Assembly (NCBI GenBank): GCA_027482225.1
Contig: JAIXWD010000020.1
Span: forward strand, 124,001 to 188,000
Origin: Bacteroidota bacterium
GTDB taxonomy: Bacteria; Bacteroidota; Bacteroidia; UKL13-3
Reading direction: 5' to 3'
Length of the DNA stretch: 64,000 nt
This document shows positions 20,213 through 27,553 of this stretch, in pieces (position 1 is the first letter of the stretch; the number at the start of each line of letters is the position of its first letter). The notes below the pieces were generated by a model, which saw nothing but the letters and a program-made list of their open reading frames with translations, was not told where the DNA came from and searched no databases. A program made the translations under genes and the position numbers.

Positions 20213-20647
20213 CTAATTGTCTCTACAAGCGCATTCGTGATTTTCATTTATATACTTGATTGTTGCTATACTTAACTTTTCTAATGTGACAAGATTGATG
20301 TCAGATAATTTTTTGAAGTAAATACAGGCTTTACCCATTTTAAATTTCCCTAAATTTTCAAGAAGTTGTTTATTGTCATGTCCAGGTGCAGAAACATAAA
20401 GTGAGAATTCGGCTTTTCTAGGAGAAAAGCCAATTAGCATAGAGTCACCATCGTGTCCGCTCGCGTATTTGTAATGATAGCTACCAAAACCTATCATTGT
20501 TGGACCCCACATTTTTGGTTCGAAGCCTGACCATTTTTTCATAAGGTCAATTAGTTTAAGACTGTCTTGTTTTTTTTGTTCATTGTCTACAAATGAGTTT
20601 ATGAAGTTAAATACATTGACTTCTGTTGCTGTCGTTTTTGATGCCAT
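20213..20647 (-). CDS. DUF1801-domain protein (cassette 5)
   Basis: LIDLMKKWSGFEPKMWGPTMIGFGSYHYKYASGHDGDSMLIGFSPRKAEFSLY. Confidence 0.88.
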   Translation of the reverse strand: MASKTTATEVNVFNFINSFVDNEQKKQDSLKLIDLMKKWSGFEPKMWGPTMIGFGSYHYKYASGHDGDSMLIGFSPRKAEFSLYVSAPGHDNKQLLENLGKFKMGKACIYFKKLSDINLVTLEKLSIATIKYINENHECACRDN

Positions 20648-20696
20648 CTTATTTATACGTTTTTGATTTTTAGTCCAATGTCGTTTTTTACAATGA

Positions 20697-20830
20697 CCGC
20701 TAACGTTCCCACGCTTGGCGCAGTGGGGGATTTTGGAAAACTAAATTGTCTGCCAGCACAAATTTACAATAGAAGCACAAAGTTTCAATGAACCACTTTA
20801 GCCCCCATTGCGCCAAACTTGTGTTAGCGG
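20697..20830 (-). repeat. attC-like imperfect palindrome (attC4)
   Basis: CCGCTAAC...TTGGCGCAGTGGGGG ... CCCCCATTGCGCCAA...GTTAGCGG; long near-perfect arms. Confidence 0.9.
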
Positions 20831-20919
20831 CTGTTTTTTCTGTCGTGACTGTCCGCGGGTTGCGTTAACGTCTGAACGTGATGGTTACACGAAAAAACTA
20901 AAAACTGTCTGCAAAAAAA

Positions 20920-21747
20920 TTATGGCAAAGTTGTCTTTAAGTAAGCAAAGTTGTCTACCCACGATCCGCTGCTGTTGTCATAGGTCATGCTATTTGTCTT
21001 TAACGCAAATGAACTGTCGTTGATCCACACTATTTCTGAGATATACCAGCCGTCTGCCTCATGATTTATGTAGCCCTCATACTTTAATGAATTATTTGTC
21101 TTAGTAATTTTAATAACATTAAACCGACAAAACCCTTCAGGAGATGTCCCGTCATTTGAAAAGGAAATCAGGAATTTGTCATTAGGTGAAATAACAGGTG
21201 GATTATTAGGTCCATCCAATAGCGAATTTAAGGTGTACTTTATATTACTTGAACTATCAATTAAGAATGATTCTCCCAGAGTAAACTCGCCAGTTTCCCA
21301 CCAGTTTTCTAAAACGTAAACTTTCAACTCGTCTACATAGCCTTTATATCCAAACCAAGAAAATCCTCTACGATTTCCATAGCTCTGATTATACTCAATG
21401 TTGAATGGGAGTTTTGATTTTGCAGTTTTAATAAAGAATAGCGTATCTTTTAGTTCAATTCTGGAAGAGTCTACTGTCAGTTTATTATGGTAGTTTTTCT
21501 TGTATTTTATAAATTGTGTTTTGCTGATTTCAAAAAATTCGAGTTTTGTCTTAATAAGAGTCGAGCAGTTTATGCATATAGTAGCGTCAACTGTGTCTGC
21601 TAAGTCGATATTGTCTTTGTAAAGGTGTTCAATTTTGTCTTTTTTTGTGGTGTCGCTGTCAACCCGTTGCGAGGCTGTTTGGTTTGAATTGTCGCATGAT
21701 GCGAGGAAAAGCAGTCCAAATATTTGAAGAAAAAACCGTCTTGTCAT
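20920..21747 (-). CDS. Hypothetical lipoprotein (cassette 4)
   Basis: MTRRFFLQIFGLLFLASCDNSNQTA lipoprotein signal; start 22 nt inside cassette boundary. Confidence 0.7.
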   Translation of the reverse strand: MTRRFFLQIFGLLFLASCDNSNQTASQRVDSDTTKKDKIEHLYKDNIDLADTVDATICINCSTLIKTKLEFFEISKTQFIKYKKNYHNKLTVDSSRIELKDTLFFIKTAKSKLPFNIEYNQSYGNRRGFSWFGYKGYVDELKVYVLENWWETGEFTLGESFLIDSSSNIKYTLNSLLDGPNNPPVISPNDKFLISFSNDGTSPEGFCRFNVIKITKTNNSLKYEGYINHEADGWYISEIVWINDSSFALKTNSMTYDNSSGSWVDNFAYLKTTLP

Positions 21748-21762
21748 TTCGTTTTAAAATTA

Positions 21763-21899
21763 CCGCTAACGTTTCCGTAGCCTTGCGCAGTTGCCGATTA
21801 CGGAACGATAATCTGTCGTGCTAAGATAAAGATGAAAGCGTAAAACAAAGCTGAAATTTAGCAATTTAACGGCAATTGCGCGAGGGTACTGTTATAGCC
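21763..21899 (-). repeat. attC-like imperfect palindrome (attC3)
   Basis: CCGCTAACG...CCTTGCGCAGTTGCCG ... CGGCAATTGCGCGAGG...GTTATAGCC. Confidence 0.88.
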
Positions 21900-21914
21900 A
21901 GTTTCATTTCTGTG

Positions 21915-23036
21915 TCAGTCAAAGGATATTTGTCGAAATGTGTATGAGTCTTTATTCCTTATGTATACAAAAACGCCCAAAGATCGTTGCGCAATAAAAA
22001 TAGTACTGTTGTTATCGATTTGCATTCCAACTGGACGACTACCAGCAGAATAACCTTTCCCAAGGCTATATTCTATATTTAGTTTAGTCTTTATCACTTC
22101 TTCAATACTATCTTTCTGTATTCTGAACACCCCAAATTCAGACATAATGAACAAGGGGACCTCCTTGTCTTTTAGACAAAAGGCACTTAAATCCGACTTT
22201 TCTCCAAATAGTAAATGCATTTGTGGCACTGAATCCTGTTGAGGTTTATCCTTTGACTTACGTGGTTGCGGCCATAATACTTGTTGAAGTTTATCTTTTT
22301 GAAATGTGTAAATGCCTGATTCACGCATAGCAAGGTGCGATAGTCCGCTGGCTATCCAAAGTGTACCCTTTGAAGAATACTCTAGTCCTTTTATGTTATC
22401 TTCTATGATAAATTTCCCTTTACCGAAAGTTTTATTATCCCCTTTTGAAATTGGTATTTCTACAAGAGCACCGCCCCACTCTCCATTGTCATAACCGAGA
22501 TATATACTATTTGAAGTCATTAAACAATGTTGCGGTATGTCGTAATCGTTTGCATGAAATTCATCTATTAAGGAATCAATTGCAATTTTCTGCCAAGTTG
22601 AGTTAGGTTGTTTGAAAAATATTTCATCAAACGTAATTACCAAGAGCAGATTTTCATTTGCCACCAGCCTAAACTTTTTGATTTTATTGAAATCAGGAAA
22701 AAGAGGATTCGTAGTCCATTTACCCTCATGTTTGTTCTTTGTTAAGAGGAAGAAGGAGTCGTCTCTTTGCACAATAACATGTAAAGAGGAAGGTGTTTCT
22801 GTCAAGTCAAGAATTGCTGTATCATTAGCAATTTGAAGTCTAGTTAGCCTGTTTTTTATTGTGTCGCAAACGTAGTATTTATCGGTTCTTGACCAGTCTT
22901 TTTCCGCAATAATGAGGCCGTTCCAAACAAGTAGTCTTTTAAGTAACGGTTGTTCTACTTTCAGCTGGTCTATATTCTGTCCAAAACAGGAAAGAGTTGA
23001 TAGAAAAAAAATGAAAGCTAGTTTAATGTTTGTCAT
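21915..23036 (-). CDS. Hypothetical secreted protein (cassette 3)
   Basis: MTNIKLAFIFFLSTLSCFGQNIDQ signal peptide; start 15 nt inside cassette boundary. Confidence 0.7.
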   Translation of the reverse strand: MTNIKLAFIFFLSTLSCFGQNIDQLKVEQPLLKRLLVWNGLIIAEKDWSRTDKYYVCDTIKNRLTRLQIANDTAILDLTETPSSLHVIVQRDDSFFLLTKNKHEGKWTTNPLFPDFNKIKKFRLVANENLLLVITFDEIFFKQPNSTWQKIAIDSLIDEFHANDYDIPQHCLMTSNSIYLGYDNGEWGGALVEIPISKGDNKTFGKGKFIIEDNIKGLEYSSKGTLWIASGLSHLAMRESGIYTFQKDKLQQVLWPQPRKSKDKPQQDSVPQMHLLFGEKSDLSAFCLKDKEVPLFIMSEFGVFRIQKDSIEEVIKTKLNIEYSLGKGYSAGSRPVGMQIDNNSTIFIAQRSLGVFVYIRNKDSYTFRQISFD

Positions 23037-23043
23037 CGAAATT

Positions 23044-23179
23044 GGCTATAACGTATTCGGGCTTGGCGAAGGTGGCGATTTTCACCACAAATGTTGATGC
23101 GGAAAACCAAACTTTGATTAACCACAAATGTGTCTGCGGAACACTGAACCGCCACTTTTGCCAAACCCGTGTTATGCGG
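23044..23179 (-). repeat. attC-like imperfect palindrome (attC2)
   Basis: GGCTATAACG..GGGCTTGGCGAAGGTGGCG ... CGCCACTTTTGCCAAACCC..GTTATGCGG. Confidence 0.9.
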
Positions 23180-23189
23180 TCGTTTTTCT

Positions 23190-23603
23190 TTATGCTCCAT
23201 CATGCTTTTCTTTATATCTGATTGGGGTAATAGCCCAAATTAGTTGAAAAACAAAAGCACCAATCAGTGTCCATAGAATATCATTCCAGTCAAAACATCC
23301 TCTTGTTGTTATAGTTTGCAAAAACTCCCAGGATAGAAGTCCTGCAAGTGAAATTAGGTTTGCAGTAATGTGTTTCTTTTCGTTTAACCATTTATTTGTC
23401 CATTGCATTTGTGGTATTATTAAAATAAATAATGCAGGTATTCCAATTGCTGGAAAAAAATTAGGAGCAATTCCCAACAAATATATTATTGTCAAGTTTA
23501 CGCCTGTGTAATTTGGTCTAATGTTGTCTTGCACTTGTTGATATGCAATAAAGCAAAGTGCAAATATCGTGAACCAATAAAATAAACTCTTTGATGTCTT
23601 CAT
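23190..23603 (-). CDS. Hypothetical small membrane protein (cassette 2)
   Basis: 137 aa, about 4 hydrophobic segments. Confidence 0.6.
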   Translation of the reverse strand: MKTSKSLFYWFTIFALCFIAYQQVQDNIRPNYTGVNLTIIYLLGIAPNFFPAIGIPALFILIIPQMQWTNKWLNEKKHITANLISLAGLLSWEFLQTITTRGCFDWNDILWTLIGAFVFQLIWAITPIRYKEKHDGA

Positions 23604-23620
23604 TTTTTTAAAGTATCTCG

Positions 23621-24289
23621 CTATAATGTTGTCGTTCTATTTTTCATTTTGTCATAAAGGTCTTGAATAATCTTTTTGCTTTCAATTAATTTAGCTCCTG
23701 ATATAATCGCTTTTTTGGCATTCCATAACGAGGGAATTGACAACTTTCCTTGTGAAAGAGAATACATCCAAATTAAGTCTATAAAGTTTATAAATAGATT
23801 TAGCCTATAAAATAATGATGGATTTTTAATGTCAAACCCCATTTTACCTAATGTCCTATCATTGAAGAAGTATGATGTCCCAACTATATTTACCGTTTCT
23901 GGTATGCTTTTATTCTCAATTAGCTCAATTATTTTTATTAATCCTTCAATATGGTACAACAATAGCTTAGTTCTTATTTCAATTCCTGCTCTATATTTTC
24001 TCATTACAAATAAGTAGTCAAAACTACCGCCACTGTGTAAGTCTATTTGACGGTCGTTTGCAATATAGCCAAGTAACATTGGTGAATAATACTTGTATAC
24101 ACCGATAAGTCTTAAAAGTGGTGTAACGGCAAATTGTCCAATAGGAATATAAATTATGAATAGTAAATAAAATATTGGTTGAGAATATCCTTTCTCAATA
24201 ATTGAAAGTGCTGGCAAAAAACCAAATAACAGCAATAAAAGGGCTTCAATCCATTGTATTATCTTTGGTTGTTTATAGAAGCCATTCAT
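23621..24289 (-). CDS. Hypothetical membrane protein (cassette 2)
   Basis: 222 aa; 4-nt overlap with upstream CDS. Confidence 0.6.
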   Translation of the reverse strand: MNGFYKQPKIIQWIEALLLLLFGFLPALSIIEKGYSQPIFYLLFIIYIPIGQFAVTPLLRLIGVYKYYSPMLLGYIANDRQIDLHSGGSFDYLFVMRKYRAGIEIRTKLLLYHIEGLIKIIELIENKSIPETVNIVGTSYFFNDRTLGKMGFDIKNPSLFYRLNLFINFIDLIWMYSLSQGKLSIPSLWNAKKAIISGAKLIESKKIIQDLYDKMKNRTTTL

Positions 24290-24933
24290 ATTCGTGCTGT
24301 CGTTTTTCGTTCAATATTGCGACCATAAAAGTATGAGGCTTTTTCTTCAATATTATCGTATGTTACTACTTCTTTATCCCTATGAAATTCAAAATAACAG
24401 AGCAGTGCAAAGTCACCTGAAGACATTGCGGTATGGCAGAGTAAAATACCTAAAATTGTCAATGACCAATTATAAGAAGAAATTGAAAGTAATAATAGCA
24501 ATATCATTGAAATTGAAATAAAAGGGGCGAGTACAACTATTCTGAATTCATTCTTATTAGCAACAAATTTGTCAGCAAGTGCCAAAAAGTAAAACTTCTT
24601 TATGTTTGAGTCATAAGATGTATTTTTTGCTCCCTGCGATTTATAAGCTAAAACGTGAATGTATTCGTGCAAAGGAACTAATAAAAAGGCGATTGAAAAA
24701 CCAATAAAATAGTGGTATGTCCAATCTAAGTTTGTTAACATTTCCTGCTGAAAATTAACAACAAACAAAATGATTGCTATCAAAAGAAAAAAAATATTTA
24801 GTCCATAAAATACAATTGAAATAGTCGTCCTTTTATTAAGATATTTTCTTAGAAATACTGGCAGATCCTTGTGTTCTAACTTGTCAAGCAGAAAATATCC
24901 TTTTTCTGTCAGTTGGTCTGGTCTAATTTTCAT
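24286..24933 (-). CDS. DUF3267-like membrane putative zincin (cassette 2; start revised to MKIRPDQLTEKG)
   Basis: HEYIHVLAYKSQGAKN HExxH in multi-TM context; the track's N-terminal 35 codons lie in attC1. Confidence 0.75.
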   Translation of the reverse strand: MKIRPDQLTEKGYFLLDKLEHKDLPVFLRKYLNKRTTISIVFYGLNIFFLLIAIILFVVNFQQEMLTNLDWTYHYFIGFSIAFLLVPLHEYIHVLAYKSQGAKNTSYDSNIKKFYFLALADKFVANKNEFRIVVLAPFISISMILLLLLSISSYNWSLTILGILLCHTAMSSGDFALLCYFEFHRDKEVVTYDNIEEKASYFYGRNIERKTTARI

Positions 24934-24954
24934 TTCTAAATGTCGTATTAAAAT

Positions 24955-25090
24955 GCCGCATAACGGTTTGCAGCTACAAGAAGTTGGCGATTTCGAAGCA
25001 CAAAACTGTCTGCCTGCACTGAACTTGATACGAAGCACAAAGCTTCATTTAACCACTGAACCGCCAATTTCTTGTAGGTGCTGTTAGCAC
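24955..25090 (-). repeat. attC-like imperfect palindrome (attC1)
   Basis: GCCGCATAACG..AGCTACAAGAAGTTGGCGATTTCGAAGC ... CGCCAATTTCTTGTAGGTGCTGTTAGCAC; 16-bp arms with one mismatch. Confidence 0.92.
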
Positions 25091-25239
25091 TTCGCCCTTC
25101 TTTTCTGTTGTGTTGTTGTCTGTCCATTTTGGTCTGTCTTACTAATTTTTGGAGTCTTTAATTGAGAATTCAGTTTGGTAGCAAAATCTGTCAAAACAGT
25201 AATTGCAGTCTATTGATAAAGTATTCTTTACAACTGAAG

Positions 25240-26019
25240 TCAATTTGCTCTTTTAATTTTTCCTTTGCTTTTCGATTTATAATAGGCTGCCCACATTGAT
25301 GCAATGCCACCCAGAGCAACCCAGATTGAGCCTGGAATATCTTTTCCTTCAATTTCAGCCAATAAAAATACTATTCCAATTATTATACTCATCCCAACTA
25401 AAACAAAATACATCCAAGATTTTTCGAAAAGTGATTTTGTCCTAATAACCTTAGATTGATTTTCACCCTTGAAGTTTGCTATTGCCTTTTCAAATTCATC
25501 ACAGAAAATTTCTAATTGTTCTTCGTTGCAAAAATTGCTGTTGGCTACAAGTGTTAATTCGCTCCGATTTGTAAAAAGAATTTTAAGAGTAACCCCATTC
25601 ATGTAATCTACTTGATATGATTTTATTTCATTAAAATTTATAATATGTTTCCTATCAACTAAATTTATTTCTGCGAAGGTTTCAGACAAAATTGCTTGTC
25701 CTTTTTTCTTAATATTTTTCCGATTGAACCAATAAATTAAAATTGGAACTACAAATGCAGCAATTAGTACTGCAAAACCAAGCCATAAAGCAGAAAACAT
25801 TAATAGAACAAAAGGCACAAAAATGAGCCCGAATAAATTCAATAAATATTTTTGGTCAGTAAATTCAAAATTATATTCCAAAACCTGTCCCTTTATATGT
25901 TCTAATTTACTAGAAGGTATCTCTATATTTACTTTGGGTAGTGCATATCCACATTTCGTACAGTATTTTTGTGAACTTGAGTTAATTGCTCCACAGGTAT
26001 TGCAGTTTATTTTATCCAT
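25240..26019 (-). CDS. Zinc-ribbon membrane protein (cassette 1)
   Basis: INCNTCGAINSSSQKYCTKCGYALP zinc ribbon plus TM segments. Confidence 0.75.
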   Translation of the reverse strand: MDKINCNTCGAINSSSQKYCTKCGYALPKVNIEIPSSKLEHIKGQVLEYNFEFTDQKYLLNLFGLIFVPFVLLMFSALWLGFAVLIAAFVVPILIYWFNRKNIKKKGQAILSETFAEINLVDRKHIINFNEIKSYQVDYMNGVTLKILFTNRSELTLVANSNFCNEEQLEIFCDEFEKAIANFKGENQSKVIRTKSLFEKSWMYFVLVGMSIIIGIVFLLAEIEGKDIPGSIWVALGGIASMWAAYYKSKSKGKIKRAN

Positions 26020-26061
26020 GTCATTCTGTTAAGTTTATTTCTTGTCGGGCATTTCTTTTAG

Positions 26062-26145
26062 GGTGAGTGCTAACTAGTTTATAGACGAAGGTTTTCTTCG
26101 CTTATCTACCCTAATTTCGGTGTATATACGAAGGTGTTCTTCTTT
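26062..26145 (-). promoter_or_regulatory. Candidate attI-like attachment site
   Basis: Core GTGCTAAC at 26067-26074 (minus GTTAGCAC) complementary to attC1 first core; adjacent direct repeats ACGAAGGTTTTCTTC (26085-26099) and ACGAAGGTGTTCTTC (26128-26142). Confidence 0.6.
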
Positions 26146-26171
26146 TTGGTTTAATTGTTTTGTGGTTGTTT

Positions 26172-27284
26172 TCATAGATCTAAACTGTCGAATGGTGATA
26201 CAATATTACGAATACTTCGGGTACTTACATGGGTGTATATTTCTGTTGTTTTACTGCTACTATGTCCCAAAATTTCTTGGATGTAGCGTAAATCGGTTCC
26301 GTTTTCTAATAAATGTGTGGCATAGCTGTGGCGCAACCAATGTAATGTTACAGGCTTATTAATGTTTGCTTTTCTTACAGCATCTTTTAATACAAGTTGT
26401 AAACTTCTGGCATCATATGGCATTCCTTTTTGCATGCCTTCAAACAAATAACGCTCGGGTTGGTGTGCCTTTGCATAAGTACGCAATAAATTTATGGTTT
26501 TATCGCTTAATGGGCTTATTCGGTCTTTCTTTCCTTTCGATTGATTGATGCGTAAAATATTTCGTTTAGAATCAATGTCTGTTAGTTCTATTTTTAACAG
26601 CTCGCCACATCTTAAACCGCAACTGTAAACTAGCGATAACATGGCTTTATGTTTTATGTTGTTTAGCGAATTAAGAATAGCACTTACTTCTTCTTTATTT
26701 AAAACATTAGGTATTCTTTTTTCACGTTTGGGCCTATGAACAGTTGCTATGTTTATTTTAGTGTTTTTTACTACCGTAAAAAACAGCTTTAGAGCATTTA
26801 CTACTTGGTTTTGATAGGAGGCCGAATATTTATTCTTTTTAATATAGTCGTTGTTAAAGTTTATAATATCGGTGTTGTCTATCTCTGATATCGGTTTATT
26901 GGCATAATATTTTAACAATATTATGATTGCATCTGCATATACTTTTATGGTTTGTTCACTATATCTTCTTGAGTGCATCCACCGTGTAAATTGTTCAATA
27001 TATAGTGGTGTTTCGTTTGCAAATGTGTTTGTATCCTTTGGGGTGTATGTTTTTACATCTATGGCAATTTTCATTAACTCCCTGTGGGTTTCATTATCCG
27101 CAATATGCCATGCTTTTAATGTGCGGCTCCATCTTGCTCCAGGTATTGCCCTTACCAATTGGTTAAGTGATGCGGTATTTGCAAAGTATAATGCGATACG
27201 TTGTTGGTTATCGTGCAGAACCAATTTTGCCATGATGGTTTTGTTGGTAATTAGTTGCGCAATTTGTATAACCGTGTCGGTCAT
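26172..27284 (-). CDS. Tyrosine recombinase with extra N-terminal domain (cassette-array integrase candidate)
   Basis: Catalytic boxes SCGLRCGELLKIELTDID...HWLRHSYATHLLENGTDLRYIQEILGHSSSKTTEIYTHVS; N-term LVLHDNQQRIALYF...IPGARWSRTLKAWHI; no IntI-type insertion between boxes. Confidence 0.92.
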   Translation of the reverse strand: MTDTVIQIAQLITNKTIMAKLVLHDNQQRIALYFANTASLNQLVRAIPGARWSRTLKAWHIADNETHRELMKIAIDVKTYTPKDTNTFANETPLYIEQFTRWMHSRRYSEQTIKVYADAIIILLKYYANKPISEIDNTDIINFNNDYIKKNKYSASYQNQVVNALKLFFTVVKNTKINIATVHRPKREKRIPNVLNKEEVSAILNSLNNIKHKAMLSLVYSCGLRCGELLKIELTDIDSKRNILRINQSKGKKDRISPLSDKTINLLRTYAKAHQPERYLFEGMQKGMPYDARSLQLVLKDAVRKANINKPVTLHWLRHSYATHLLENGTDLRYIQEILGHSSSKTTEIYTHVSTRSIRNIVSPFDSLDL

Positions 27285-27390
27285 GTTGGGGTTAATAATG
27301 GGTTTAAATACAAGTGCTAATTAAACAAATAAGTGGTGTATTTACAAGTTCTAATATTAACAGCGGTATATTTTTATAGGTAAGTTAAGT

Positions 27391-27490
27391 TTGGCTTAGG
27401 GATTGAAGCAGGCTGCCCAGCAGCGCGGAAAGCCCGACCATAAAGCCACATGCAAGGGTTGCGTATGGAGTGTGCTTTAGGGTAAGCCCC
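27391..27490. other. Candidate structured intergenic element (GGGATTGAAGC...GCGGAAAGCCCGACC type)
   Basis: TTAGGGATTGAAGCAGGCTGCCCAGCAGCGCGGAAAGCCCGACCATAAAGCC; GC-rich compared with surroundings; GCTGC-CCA-GCAGC hairpin. Confidence 0.5.
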
Positions 27491-27496
27491 AAAACT

Positions 27497-27533
27497 AAAA
27501 AAGCCACCCTAATAAAAAATTGGGATGGCTTTT
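27497..27533. terminator. Bidirectional-looking terminator
   Basis: AAAAGCCACCCTAA-TAAAAAA-TTGGGATGGCTTTT. Confidence 0.75.
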
Positions 27534-27553
27534 GTAATAATATGAAATAAACC

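Noticed and set aside
18743-25090. CRISPR array
   Set aside because: Repeats are ~135-bp palindromes separated by about 1-1.9 kb coding units, not short direct repeats with short spacers; no cas genes.
26172-27284. Calling the recombinase a canonical integron integrase IntI
   Set aside because: No IntI-specific inserted segment visible between catalytic boxes; extra N-terminal domain instead. Function in cassette recombination is inferred from context only.
26172-27284. Calling the recombinase a housekeeping XerC/XerD
   Set aside because: Catalytic boxes are Xer-like, but the N-terminal extension and position at the edge of a repeat-delimited array argue for an accessory integrase.
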